Shown: positions 9,701 through 22,615, counted from the stretch's first letter. The stretch: 38,902 nucleotides of DNA from Phallusia fumigata (GCA_008931825.1 QXVZ01017714.1:3931-42832); one strand, 5' to 3'. The notes: generated by a model not told the origin, from the letters alone. Numbers and translations are program-made.

Positions 9701-11618
9701 TACCAACCGAAACCAAAAATCAACATTTAAGGACATCAGACACAGTGATTTCTTCGGAGTTCGACAACCTGCTTTGAAACGCGTGCCAACGACTTTGTGC
9801 ACTACATTTAACAACGGAAACCTTTTAACTACAGCGGACTGGGTACAACCGCTTTAAACTGTACAACTGTTATGTAGTTTTCTATGTACCTGGCGCGGTT
9901 GTCGTAGGGGGTAGTACAAACAATCTCTTTACCGTAGGTCGGAAAATTGGCAACTTTATAGTAAAAATTCATTTTCTTCGCACTGGCCCTTATTGCCAAC
10001 CAATAGCAACATTTCAACCAGAAATGGCTAGCAAAAGTACTTCAACTGCCAACAATACAGCCTATTACAAAAAAACACAGCAAACAAAAAGTGCTAACAC
10101 CTGTCTACAGCGCTACTACACCCCACAGTCGGTTTTAGCGTTTTCGGTATGTTTATTACATGAACTGTAGTAAATAAAAGCGTTGACTGTGTTCGATCGT
10201 AACGGTTCAAATAATGGTTAAACACGTACCTTATTGCCGTAAACGGTCCGCTCATTGTGCTAACATGTTTTCTTGCAAGCCTGAACGATGTAACGCCAGC
10301 GATGCCACAATCGAATCGACAATGCCGTCGCGCAGTTGACAGCCGTTTTCCAATGCTCGTACAATGTTAAAAAGTGTTTTAGAAACACGAGACCGCCGCG
10401 ATGGCTGGGGTACACACTCTAGCACGGAACATTACACCAAGGCACGGTAGCCCTACAGATAATAACAAGATCCGGGGTCACTCAGAATGTCACTCATTAC
10501 AATAGAGATAGGGCTCGTTTTAAAATGACGCAAGCAAGATTTCTGAGTTGCGTTTCTCATTCGAAAAGCGCCTTGGAGTTTTGTTTCAATCAGATTGCCG
10601 GAAAACTATTTTCCACTGTTTTGGAAAACGTTTGGGTTAAATTGGGAGTTGTTCGTTTACCTGATTTTGAACAGATCCCTTTCCAACTTCTTACGATATT
10701 TTCTCCACTCAACGGCGTTGTTGGCAATGTTAATCGCCATAGTTAAGAAGGTATCACTCACAAATTATCCCTCACATTTTTCAGGAGACTTTCAAAATAT
10801 AGCTGTGTTCCAAAATACGTTCATATGACGCATATTGATTGTAAATTTCTGTCTGACTGTAAACACCTATTTTGCTTTTTTTAATGCAGTTCAACTGCAC
10901 ACCTATCAAGTTTTTTTTAAACCATCCCAAAAATAAAATCTAAGCAAACGTCCTGCGGCTTATGTAAGGTCAAACCCGATCCTGATTCCTTTCCTGGCAT
11001 GTTGTTCTGCCCGAAGAGTTGCCCGCCCAATTCTGATCAAGGCACATCGCAACACAAATGCGCCGCGCCGGTTGTGCCTTTTGTGCCGAAATCAAGTTTG
11101 TGCGATAATTGCATTGTGCGCATAACAAGCGTTGGTATTAGGAAACATGTAAGTCGATCTGGTGGAAAATTGTCAAACAAGTCGCCGAAGCCACAGGGAA
11201 AATTAAAAACGGCTGGGCGGGCCTGTGGGTGGGATGTCAACAACTTTGAGTGTTTTGGCGTGAGTCGTTTCAAACACTATGGGTTTGTTGTGCCTCTTAA
11301 AAAGAACTGACGTATAAAATTCGTATCACGCCTATAGCGAACTAGTAGTAGAGGTCTGCTTTTAGGACGCATACTTAACTATGATTTGTCAAAAGTATTT
11401 CAACACTGTTTTTGGAAGCGTACTTCATTAGGCAAACAATTTTAACTCGACCTCTACCAAATGCATCATTGTTAGTCCACTTTAACACACTTTTGCGCCA
11501 AAACCGATAGCAAGCCTTTCGGCTGATAATCACAAAAATTCGAATTTACTTATTACCTTCTGTTTTTCACGAATCTTCTTCTTAGCGTCTCCTCTTGTGT
11601 CAGTTCTCTTCTGTTCAT
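6763..11618 (-). CDS. Unrecognised basic, Pro/Ser/Gln-rich protein, three exons with two alternative first exons
   Basis: Transcribed right to left. The first exon is either 10230-10255 (begins MSGPFTAI) or 11557-11618 (begins MNRRELTQEETLRRRFVKNR). Both end in AG before a GT donor, in phase 2. The shared exons are 9052-9357 and 7015-6763, with a TGA stop. All junctions keep frame: AG|G at the first join and AT|G at the second. Products would be 194 or 206 residues. The protein is basic, rich in Ser, Arg, Pro and Gln, without signal peptide, membrane segment or recognised domain, and ends NWLRMKIQRPRIVITK. It looks intrinsically disordered. The central exon is clearly GC-richer than its surroundings. 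I do not recognise the family. The model rests on splice signals, matched phases and codon-like composition, so the existence of the gene is likely but its function is unknown. Confidence 0.55.
7258..7319 (-). repeat. tRNA-derived SINE head or tRNA pseudogene
   Basis: Read on the minus strand, it has an A-box-like TGGCCGAGTGG, a B-box-like GGTTCTAAT, a 6-bp acceptor-like stem (CAAGAT/ATCTTG) and a 5-bp anticodon-like stem with a six-base loop. The T stem is broken and the loop is one base short, so a working tRNA is unlikely. It fits a Pol III-derived short retroposon. Confidence 0.5.
7460..7515. repeat. Short tandem duplication
   Basis: A block of about 27 bp (attccttttgtatcatcctg plus the following gacctt) occurs twice in direct succession. 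It is a simple local duplication with no evident function. Confidence 0.8.
7639..7669 (-). repeat. Penelope-like / hammerhead-like motif, copy 1
   Basis: The complement reads CTGATGA, a short spacer, then CGAAACG, the arrangement of the hammerhead catalytic boxes (CUGANGA...GAAA). The spacer has GACAA/TTGTC complementarity. Sequences of this kind are known at the ends of Penelope-like retroelements and retrozymes. The upstream part shares 'caagccagtacttgtg' with the foldback at 8882-8983, so the two are related insertions. Confidence 0.4.
7775..7857 (+). CDS. Orphan exon-like segment
   Basis: An open segment of 27 codons plus two bases is bounded by an acceptor (cattctag) and a strong donor (gtaagc). 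It encodes an acidic peptide that includes AEDDIPLQIVAEFWVRSNDY. Reading past the donor gives an immediate TAA, as expected for a true exon end. I could not connect it to other plus-strand exons. It starts in phase 0, as would the exon following 4546, but shows no DHHC-family features. The gene it belongs to is unknown. Confidence 0.35.
8085..8160. repeat. GTACGGT/ACCGTAC-rich repeat
   Basis: Several overlapping copies of gtaccgtacc and accgtacc-like words occur within 75 bp. Related words recur at 12548-12690 in the opposite sense (ggacggtacgcagcaa and ggtgcggtacgttacgcagc). This is probably a degenerate dispersed element. No ORF or TSD was assigned. Confidence 0.4.
8882..8983. mobile_element. 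Perfect-arm foldback element with hammerhead-like core, copy 2
   Basis: The 21-bp arms at 8882-8902 and 8963-8983 are exact reverse complements and enclose a 60-bp centre. On the minus strand the centre holds CTGATGA...CGAAAC, the same core as the sites at 7639-7669 and 9501-9531. The exact arms imply a recent insertion or selection on the hairpin. It has no coding capacity. Either a foldback MITE or a head-to-head Penelope-like terminus could give this form. Confidence 0.6.
9501..9531 (-). repeat. Penelope-like / hammerhead-like motif, copy 3
   Basis: The minus strand reads aactgatgatggtcattag, then ttattgccgaaacgtttgat and gaataaagc. The CTGATGA and CGAAAC boxes match the form known at Penelope-like element boundaries. 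The sequence differs from copies 1 and 2 in the spacer. No reverse transcriptase ORF lies nearby, so this is a solo terminal fragment. Confidence 0.45.
10920..11308 (+). CDS. Open frame with clustered cysteines, doubtful
   Basis: The frame stays open from a TAA at about 10917 to 11308. From the ATG at 10999 it would give 103 residues. Cysteines are spaced CGLC, FCPKSC and LCDNC, which could suggest a zinc-binding module, but no known family is apparent. A donor-like gtaagt follows at 11149. It overlaps the long first intron of the minus-strand gene. This could be an exon, a decayed transposon, or chance. Confidence 0.2.
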
Positions 11619-11923
11619 TGTATCAAACGACGAGAACAAATTGGTGTTATTTCATGACACAAAAGTAACAACTCACACCAAACCTGTAAACTTCAGTCAA
11701 ACGAGAATCGTTTTCATAATAGGTTTTCATCTGTGTTGTTTGGTTGAATTCTGTTGAGGCACTCAGTCATCTGGCTTAATAACGAAAAGTAAATTTGAAA
11801 GCTCCTTAAGGCGAAGCAAGTCTTCTAACCTGCCCAAAAACTACCGTAACGGGCTTGACGTAAAGTAAACCAATGTAAAGGCCTAACGTAAACCTGGCGT
11901 AAATGATCAAAAGTAAGACATCG

Positions 11924-12279
11924 CCAATGAGAAGCTCTTAAATGCACAGCAAGTCTTTTAAACTGCCAAGAATCCACCAGAATTCCTTAACCACATCGAC
12001 TTTTCTGTGAACTTCAAACAAGAGCACCTGGGTAGTTTCGCTCACTTCAGTGCGGAACAAAGCATTTACGACGTCGTTAAATCGAGAGAGACTGTCCAAA
12101 CCACCTGTACACTGAACCCCTGTCACCAATTCTCGCCAAATTTGCGTGTTCACTTCTCACTGATTCCTGCAACTGCCTCAGGTATTTGTTGTGATGCTGA
12201 ATTTGCCCAAAACGCTCCAACCAACAGTTCATTGATCTTTTGATTGCTTGGTGACAAACTTAAGAGCTCTCAATCGCCA
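11924..12279. repeat. Inverted-repeat-bounded segment with coding-like interior
   Basis: Imperfect inverted arms (gccaatgagaagctcttaa on the left and the complement of ttaagagctctcaatcgcc on the right) bound about 355 bp. The minus strand inside reads like protein in two adjacent frames broken by one frame change, the second ending GSLKDLLCI. A diverged partial repeat of the left arm lies at 11800-11850. Most likely this is a decayed transposon or pseudogene. Confidence 0.3.
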
Positions 12280-12299
12280 AAACCCGCGTTGAAGAGCCA

Positions 12300-13560
12300 C
12301 TCGTAATTGCCCCCGATTGCAAAGGCTAAATATATCGGGAGCAACATTAAGTGACACTTGTGCCGTTGTTTTAATTTACACGCATAAATTGTCGCTTAAA
12401 AACGCTTGGTGTTCAACCGCATTGAAGTGTTTTGCCCAAACCTGTTTGCCTAAAAAATAGTTGGTTTAAAATTAAGCTATTTTGCGAACCTTTTACTAAA
12501 TGAAAACTGTGGTTATAAGTGTGTGTTAAAACCAAGGATAGCAGTGCAGGACGGTACGCAGCAAGAATCACCAAAAGCTACGGTACGCCCTTCGCAATGA
12601 AGCACGCACAACTCAACACGTACCATACCGTTTTTTATTCTTTACAATGGATGGAAGTACGGTGCGGTACGTTACGCAGCAAAAATCATTAAAAAGGGAG
12701 CGGTAATTCACGTAAAATCAGTTCAAGAAACAAAATAAAATTTTACAACAATATTATATTTCTATGCTATTTAGTGATGTCCAAAAAATCTTTTTCCGAA
12801 CCTTGCGAAGTTTTATTTCTTATATATTTCAATTTTCAACTAATCTTTAGTCTGCCACACGTTTTCATTTTGTGATCTTATTACACACAAGAATTGACAC
12901 TACATGACAAATTCGGCTTTAAACTTTGCCATTTTTTACAACTGTACCTAGCATGCTATTACTTCTGCTGGTTACGTAATTGATATATTTCTACGTAACT
13001 TTCTCAATTCTGACTACCTTTGTCGAATTAAGTCTTGATGGCAGTTAAAGCGTGTTTTAAACTTATTCGTGCGATTTGTTGGTTGTTGTACAGTCAGAAA
13101 ATTATTTTTAAGTCAATGCGGTTTAAACTTAGGTTAAAACACACAGCTCATCAAAGGCTTCTTTTTCACGAAGCTTCGTTATGATTTCACCAGACAACTT
13201 CCCTTTCGAAACAAACTGATCAGTTATGCTATATTCAATTAAACCCACAGGCCACACGTGACTCGATAGAAAGTTTCACAGTAAAAGACAATAGCAATCT
13301 CTTTGTTTTTGTTAAATAATTTTAGTATCTGTTTAGCAGTTAGCACTACTTGGCACAAAACTTTTTCAGTGGAAATAATCAGGTGGCTTTGCCTTTCTCT
13401 CTTTAGAATTGATCTTAACTTTATGTGTACAATGTTATTTAACATTCAGCCCATTCCAAAATAATGACATAATTTTGGTGCTCCAGTGAGGCGTTAACAA
13501 AGTTGGTTTAGACTATAAACCAATGTTGTTCTTTATCCAGGAAAAATATTTAAGGTGACA
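12300..13560. other. Intergenic DNA without recognised genes
   Basis: AT-rich sequence upstream of COMMD2. Besides the cggtacg-type repeat words at 12548-12690, I see nothing to annotate. The COMMD2 promoter presumably lies at its right end. No TATA box was assigned. Confidence 0.4.
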
Positions 13561-13562
13561 AA

Positions 13563-14162
13563 ATGTTGCTAAGATTATCTCCTGAAAACTTACAGCATCT
13601 TGAGTTCTTGCGCGATGCAGAAGACCACCTTGTCCAGGAGTTTGGTTCTATTTCACTGCAATTCCTGGCTAATGGAATTAATCGCAAGATATTTAAAGCA
13701 GCTGCCCAAAAGCTTGAAGTAGATATAGGCGTCATTGAAAAAGCAGTCATAGGGCTGATGAAGCTGTTTTCTGAAGCATCTAAAAATGGGCTGGAAGGAT
13801 CTGATTTTTATGATTCTCTAATTGCTTTAGAGTTTAGCAACACCAATGCTGAAACACTAAACAAACTGTATTCTGACTGTAACAAAGATACACGCAACAT
13901 TCTGTCTCAGTGTGCTCCTTCGTTACCTGTGTATGAAGATCTAGAATGGCGACTAGATGTTAAGCTGGCCTCACGCTGTTTACATCAACAGCTAACTCCA
14001 AATGTTTTGCTAAAGTTTCACATCACAGATGGTGAAAAGAGCCAGCTAAAGGTTATGCAAACCGACCCTATGAACTTAATACACACAACAAGAGTTTTGG
14101 AGGAGGCGTTGGAAGAACTGAAATCCAACCACGTTCGACGAATAGTCAGAACAATACAATAA
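13563..14162 (+). CDS. COMMD2: COMM domain-containing protein 2
   Basis: An intact single-exon frame of 199 residues, the length of vertebrate COMMD2. It begins MLLRLSPENLQHLEFL, like the family's MLLELSEEHKEHLAFL, and contains APSLP followed by EDLEWRLDVKLASR. It ends in the conserved LEEALEELKSNHVRRIVR helix. The N-terminal helical HN domain covers roughly residues 1-115 and the COMM domain roughly 120-197. COMMD proteins form the hetero-decameric ring of the Commander/CCC complex, which sends membrane cargo from endosomes back to the surface. COMM domains mediate the ring contacts. The CHIC-family gene starts 346 bp downstream on the same strand, and no AATAAA was seen between them. A single coding exon is notable given the multi-exon neighbours. 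The identification is strong. Confidence 0.95.
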   Translation: MLLRLSPENLQHLEFLRDAEDHLVQEFGSISLQFLANGINRKIFKAAAQKLEVDIGVIEKAVIGLMKLFSEASKNGLEGSDFYDSLIALEFSNTNAETLNKLYSDCNKDTRNILSQCAPSLPVYEDLEWRLDVKLASRCLHQQLTPNVLLKFHITDGEKSQLKVMQTDPMNLIHTTRVLEEALEELKSNHVRRIVRTIQ

Positions 14163-14508
14163 TAGTTCACTGTTTTCTGGTTTTAATATTGTTCATTTAT
14201 TTCTAATATTCTCATTTTATTATCCTTGATTGATTTGCTGCATATGAAACTGTTGCGATAAAACACTTTCTTGCCTTTTGTGCAAGGGTCATGTTTGTTA
14301 AGATTTTGCCATTTTTTAATTGCGAACTGTGTGTTACTATGATGCATTGGTGCAGTATAACGGCATTGGTATACTTGCTTAATATGTGCCCAATCAATCA
14401 TTGTATTTTTCATTTTAGACATCAACATAAAACTTCAACCCCCTTGAAAGCACACCTGTTTAAAAATCTACAGCTATAAGCTGTGCACCACAGCTGTTGG
14501 TAAAACCA

Positions 14509-16871
<2,363 letters not shown>

Positions 16872-18593
16872 TACGGCAGAAAGGAAATCGAAATCTCGCG
16901 AAAGAGGGCTAATGGAGGATCAGTCCAGCTGTCGTCTCGCGCGCTGGTACCACACCGAGCTGCAATTCTAATGTAAGCAGATGAACTTTATTCAACAAGT
17001 CGCGCGCGATTTTTTTTTTCCAGTTCAGCTTCCAGAAATTCATACTCCTGTTGCCAAAGTCTTAACGCACACTGAGATATATCATAGAACACTGCCGTTT
17101 TTTTTGGTAAACTAACCACTTGGGTGGAAATCTTGTCCAGAAGTCGATAAAACCGTTTTAAAAACTTCGTAAATCTAAACGTAAAGATTATAAGGGGATG
17201 TGTACTGGGATGGTAAAATTATCTCACGCAAAGGGCTTATAGGCAGCAAGGTTGTACGTGAACGTAAGTGGACATAAAAACGGAACGAAAAATTAGACTT
17301 TTTCATTGCGTACACTTACATAGCACTACACAACTATCAACATTTTACCCGTATGTTGTACTGCACATTGAGCAAAAGTAATCTTCGTTTTAAATTTACC
17401 ACAATATTTTCTGGCACTGAGCTCATTTTTCACGAAGACTGGGTTATTTTGTCAGTTCAGAAAGTTGAATCAAAAGTGACTTTCCTGGTCCCACTGTTTT
17501 AACTATTTGCCAACTGCTGTCCAGCAAAGTTGATTTCCACTATTTCCTATCATGTGCACTTTTCGGTTAGCGATGTACTTTTTTCGCTCGTTGGTCGAAA
17601 TGCTTGTTTTCTGTTGCAACCTGGGGGTCAAATAACCCGCTGGCCCCCACTTTCTCGTCGATTCTGCTCTCGCTGGTCAAACGGCCACGTCTGAATATGC
17701 TTAAAATATCCTCAACGGCCAAGTTGCCCACCTCGCCATGTTACCTTCTTTTTATTTTCATTTGGGCGTTATTTATTGGCGCTTATGGTTTTTTTGCGCC
17801 TGTTTTTTGCTTGTATACAGTGCTTGATATGGGCCCGTATACCAAACACTCCATTTCTGTCTAACACCAGTTTGTTTATACGTTTTGGTCGAGGAAGGGA
17901 GGTCGAAATTTGTTAAATTTTTACACATGTTGGATGGGTATCTCAGGTTGTTCACTGGCATAATTTTAACCGAGTTCAACCATTGGTGACCTACAGTCCC
18001 CCAAGACGTGAAATTTTAAGAAACTGCTTGCTAAAAAAGCATACTTTTGTTTAAGATTCCTTGACACCAGATAACATAAGTTAAGATGGCATCATATTTT
18101 TTAGGCTGGTTTTTGGCATATAATCACCTAAAATTTGTCTTTCATCAGCGCTTTACTGTTTGTGAGGGTGTTGTAATCGAGAACAATTTGCTGCATTTAT
18201 CTACCAACAGTTATTGTTTTACCACAAGCAAATAAGGTTGAATCGTTTTCAGTACAGTTTCTCAGTTTTAAAGCTAATTTTTATACCCCGTACAAATATG
18301 AACCAACACTGCTTTTTCAAATACACTTATGGTCGCGGCAATAGCGTTTTATGTGCGAGTTATCGGGCCTTCTTATTTCTCCATCCGTACTTTTATCCTT
18401 TTCCGTCCGTTATTACTTGTGATGTTAACGTCTTTCTCTACCGGGCCTCCTGCGATGGTAAATAAACAAAAACGTTGCAATGCTTTTGCTGGGTAAGCAA
18501 TAATGTGTTTGAAGTGTAACCATATCATCACAACAAACAACCTCAAAAACGATTAACTAACAAAAAACTACTCGAAATTAATTCTTATCGCAG
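16872..18593. other. Intergenic DNA between the CHIC gene and the next exon-like segment
   Basis: No supported gene. Short open frames here lack splice context or family resemblance. A moderately GC-rich patch near 17600-17720 has no further signature. Confidence 0.4.
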
Positions 18594-18790
18594 ATAGAAT
18601 ATGTAAGTCGATGTTACTGTAAAAGCGATTTGGACTAATTCACATGAGATAGAAAACATGTGTTTTTATCCAACAGAAAGCAAGTTCAGATTTCGAAGAC
18701 TTCAGTATTAAAATATCTAATTCCGATCTTATGGATTTGAAATTCCGTATTATGCTCAAAGATTCTGTGGGTCGCGTAAAACCCAATTAG
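18594..18790 (+). CDS. Candidate terminal exon with 9-nt microexon, gene unknown
   Basis: The segment 18677-18790 follows a good acceptor (tttttatccaacag) and encodes 37 residues ending LKFRIMLKDSVGRVKPN, then TAG. Seventy-four bases upstream, 18594-18602 (ATAGAATAT) lies between cag and gtaagt and would be a 9-nt phase-0 microexon. The preceding exon of the gene is not identified, and the peptide is not one I recognise. It may be the 3' end of a gene, an alternative 3' end for CHIC (whose fourth exon also ends in phase 0), or chance. Confidence 0.25.
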
Positions 18791-19825
18791 CACGATTTTT
18801 CTCATTGCACAGCTGCCATGTTCAGCACTATACAGTTGTCAGCATATCTTTTTGCATAAAAAACGCTCACGTTTTAAGTTCGGCTTGCACCGCCTATTAT
18901 TTTTTTGTTAAAGAATTTTTGGGTCTGTTAAAGGGCCAACGCGCCTTTCGCAAACTTTTTCCCTGACACTGAATTGAAAAAGGGCAAAAGGTCGCCACCT
19001 AGAGGTTACTGCAGGTTGACCTACACGTCTTTTGTAACAACGTTAAAAAAATTGTAACGTACTTGCATGGCAACGCAACTTGTTATTTGTTCGGTGTGTA
19101 GGTACTGCAATGAATTTACTGGCAGACATTACCTCCGTTATTAACAGGCTAAACCGTGCTGTGTAGGGCAATCTTGTTGTTGAAACGTAGGAAACGTGCG
19201 GCGCTTGGGCAAGTCCTGTGGTTGAATTCAAGTAGTACGTTCGGTACCATTTGCTGCTATTTTAACCGATGATGGAGAAACCAAACTCGACAGGTTGCAT
19301 TAAATGGGCTTCAGCGCTCCATGTGGCAATATTCATGTCAAAAGTACCGAGTTAACTTTGCAGAATGGACAAATTGTCCTGCGTGTAGTTTAGGTTAAAC
19401 AATCTATTATCTCAGTTTCGTGCGGACAGATCATTTTCTACCACACTTAGGAACATCACGGTGGAAGTAAGCACCGAAGCGATGCTTCACTGACGGTCTG
19501 TGACGAACTAGGGTAAATTCCCTAAAAGAAAACTTTGGTTTTGTGCATGAGGCGCTTCAAAACCAGTGTTCCCGTGACGCATGAAAAGTTGTGAGTAAAC
19601 CAGCGCCCATTTCGTTCGTTAGTGTTTGGTGAATCAATCGAAGTTCCTGAAACTCTCTTGAAAGCTGCAGCGGCTTATGTTTGGGTAAATTATTCACTAA
19701 GAAGTTAAAGAAAGAGTTGCACAAATAGCTTTGTAGCCTGTACGACAAATTCAGTAACAACAGCAACAGCTTTGTATTTTTTGGCAATAGGTGTAGGTTT
19801 GGTTTAACAACATACAGCAGATGTG

Positions 19826-20883
19826 ATGCCGTACCACACCTTCTTTTTATATCTTGCACCATCGGAAATACGATTTAGCCAGGATTCAATCGGGAAATAT
19901 TTCAAAGATGGCGGCCTTGTCAATGACCTGGTTGAAGCCATATGCTGCGGAACTGTCGAAGTCGACCAAATCCCACCAATCCACGTAACCAAGAAGCACA
20001 ACAAGTATTACAGTTCCGACAATCGTCGGCTGTACGTCTTCAGAGTGTTGCAGAAAAGGGGCAAGGTGCAGAAGATTCGTGTGCGTTATGTAGATGGCAT
20101 ATGGGACGAGAGAATGACAACAACCAACGATGGGCGAGAGGTTAAAGTAAGATATGACAAAACCCTCCCGCACACCTTTCATACGGACTACTACAGGTAT
20201 TTGATTCTTGGTATATTTGATTTAAAATAGTGCAACATTTTTTCACACAAGTCACACTTTCATAATTTGGCGGCACGCCTTGCGCTGCGTTTTACAGCAA
20301 AGCAGCCTTTCAAAGACAATCATTTCTATTCTGACATTATAACACATCATGAACGCATGGTGGCCAGTCTAACGAGTTCAGATTAGCGGATTCCCCAAAT
20401 GCTGTAACGTTCAAATTTGCTTGGGATAAAATGCTTTTTTTCTTCGAAAACGGATATTGGGTTACAGTTACTCTGCGGCAAAACTATAGAATAGTTTCGC
20501 GGCGAACCAATTGCAGATCACTGGTTTAAAATACGGTTCGGAATGAGCAACGTAAACAAAAGTGAAGGTAGATAAAGAGGATAGAGGAATTCGCCTTGTT
20601 AAACTTTGAGATTTGGTCGTTCTGCTTTACTTTGCTTGTGACGTAATGTTTTGTGTGATGACGTTTTTATCATAGCAACGACGTACAAGCGTCCAGCTGG
20701 ACAAGAACGGAATCAGCTCCAAGTTACTGTGCTGAGACCTACAGAGGTCAAGGTAATGTACACTGGTCGACAGGAAGACAACCGGCTGCTCGAGAACAAG
20801 ATCGTTCAGGAGACTTTGTCGCATTTCTGATATTTTTAGTTATTGCCGCATTCATTGCCTTTGCTACTTCGTCCCTGAAATAA
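19826..20883 (+). CDS. Single-domain SSDNRRL-motif protein with C-terminal membrane anchor
   Basis: Two exons, 19826-20196 and 20676-20883, join in phase (AG|C) to give 192 residues. The N-terminal domain (~residues 12-105) runs APSEIRFSQDSIGKYF, then IPPIHV, then YYSSDNRRLYVFR and KIRVRYV. This order of helix, PPI strand, DNRR turn and closing strand resembles the ParB/sulfiredoxin fold, where GxRR or GCHR occupies the same place. The sulfiredoxin catalytic cysteine is absent. A Gln/Ser-rich linker follows, then a hydrophobic helix (VAFLIFLVIAAFIAFA) five residues from the end, which would make a tail-anchored membrane protein. It is paralogous to the gene at 24352-26052. The function is unknown and the fold assignment is inference. 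The ATG at 19826 is the first in frame, and its context matches the start of the paralogue. Confidence 0.65.
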
Positions 20884-21340
20884 GGAGCTAACACCGATGA
20901 CGTTTTAGCAGCAATCTAGTAAGTAATGTACTAACAAAACAAACACTGACAACGCGGGAAAACTTTTGTTTTGGGGTTGTTTCGTTTAAAATCGCCACCT
21001 TGAAAAATTTTAAAACGGACAGTTTTGGATTTAAAAAATAAAATGATTTTTTCCTCGCATGAAGAAAAGTACATGCCTATCAATGTTATGTTTATTTTTA
21101 AAGATATAAAACATAAACAAGATTCGTTTTGGGGGAACTACCGAAAGGCAAGGTCGTGGTAAATTGCATTGCGGTTGGCAAGTGTTAACAACGCAATTTC
21201 TTTCCGTCTTTTTTCCTTGTGAAATTTGAAATGTTGGTTTTCAATGTTTGCATTCTTGGGAGAAATTAAAAAGTTTTCTCATGATGAAAGTTTGACTAGA
21301 CAGTAAACCTTTTTTGTTGGTATTTGTCTTTTTATCTCAG
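20884..21340. other. Intergenic stretch
   Basis: No gene or repeat was recognised between the single-domain SSDNRRL gene and the poly(T) tract at 21341. Confidence 0.4.
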
Positions 21341-21460
21341 TTTTTTTTTTTTTTTGCACGGGGTTCGAACCCGAGACGGTCCCAAGAACGAATCCCGATC
21401 AGGTTTTTTGTATCTGCATATGGGTCGAGCGCCTCAGTCCATTCGACCAAGCGCTACAAC
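21341..21460 (-). mobile_element. tRNA-derived SINE with poly(A) tail
   Basis: On the minus strand, an A-box-like TTGGTCGAATGG and a perfect B box GGGTTCGAACCCC are followed within four bases by fifteen A residues (poly(T) at 21341-21355 on the plus strand). The anticodon region cannot be folded into a proper cloverleaf. Internal Pol III promoter plus A tail identifies a short retroposon rather than a tRNA gene. Confidence 0.6.
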
Positions 21461-22003
21461 CTACAAGTTAAACACAAATGTGTAGCGACCACTAGTGTAA
21501 ATTGTGCAAAATTAGCAATTGGCGCTTGCAAAATAGTTGTTTTTGTCGGCATACGAGCTCAAAGCTTGCATGGATGTCAAATTTAAAACTTAGGATAAAC
21601 TTTGCCCAAACTTTAACCAAACTGTATTGTTCGGCATGGCGAAAATAGTCTGATGAACTCATTTTCGCTCACTGGTTGATTAGGATGCAGCGCTTCTCTA
21701 AACCGACATGGTCGTCAGTTGTTTTCGTACTTTTAATGCTATGTTGTGATTGGCTGTTCGTTTGAATATATTGGCGGGAAAATACCTGGAGACATTGCGG
21801 TCCAACTGAATTCGTTCAGTATAGGTGGACAATATACATAACACTAACACATATAACACTAGCGACGCACTCTTTAGAATCTTAAACAATACTTGTGAAT
21901 ACGATGAGTGCATGGTTATTCGCAAATACACACAATTCCCGATCGATTTATTGAGTAGGACCGACGACGACGAGCCTTTTAATACACCGTTGTCGCCACA
22001 AAG

Positions 22004-22056
22004 TGGAGCCCGAGTGAGAAACGAACTCACGACCTTGAGATTATGAGACTCACCAG
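22004..22056 (-). repeat. 3' half of a tRNA-Met(CAT)-like sequence
   Basis: The minus strand gives an anticodon arm with loop CTCATAA, and a T arm GTGAG-TTCGTTT-CTCAC with a perfect 5-bp stem. The sequence 5' of the anticodon arm does not form a D arm or acceptor partner. It is therefore a truncated tRNA pseudogene or the head of a tRNA-Met-derived SINE. Confidence 0.55.
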
Positions 22057-22333
22057 CTGTTGATTTTTATGTAGTTTTTCACGCGCGTTGTCGCCACAAC
22101 TGTATTGGACCTGATGAAGAAAATTTTTTCAAAGCAATTGCAACAATGGAATTACCAAGCCGGAAATAGCTGCGCAACGGTAAAAACCGCAACTTTACGT
22201 GGAATATTTTTGTTTTTATTCAGTGACGTAGATCATTTCTGTAATTGATTGACAGATATGGCAGTTAAGATAATGGCGTAAATTGTGCCCATCATTAAAC
22301 CCTTTGTTATAGCATGCAAAACAGTGCAGGGAC

Positions 22334-22478
22334 AATAGCGTAGCCAGCCCAAAATTTTGATGGGAGCCAAGTAACCTAACTTAAAGTCAAACTTAGACAT
22401 TTCTCCTGAAGTAGCCTACTTTAATGTACAATTTCGAAATTTGGGAGGATGCCTTCGCCCCATCTTGGCTACGCCCCT
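22334..22478. mobile_element. 145-bp MITE with 10-bp target duplication
   Basis: Ends are AATAGCGTAGCCA at the left and the complement of AGGGGCGTAGCCA at the right. The element is flanked by identical gtgcagggac at 22324-22333 and 22479-22488. It is non-coding. The duplication of 8-10 bp suggests a hAT-type or related DNA transposon family. Confidence 0.75.
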
Positions 22479-22615
22479 GTGCAGGGACGAACTGGTGTAT
22501 AAAGGTTACTTGTGTGAACGCAACCAATTAATAAACGCGGGTCTGGTATATGCTGGTAAACCTTGCTAAAGTAATATTCGTAGACTAACAATAGTAGGAG
22601 AAAAAATATCCCGAG

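Noticed and set aside
12007..12243. 78-residue plus-strand ORF
   Set aside because: Shadow of the coding-like minus strand inside the inverted-repeat segment. No supporting features.
19557..19862. 101-residue minus-strand ORF
   Set aside because: Low-complexity leucine-rich and overlaps the start of the SSDNRRL gene antisense. No splice signals support it.
22004..22056. Functional tRNA-Met gene
   Set aside because: The D arm and acceptor 5' strand are missing.
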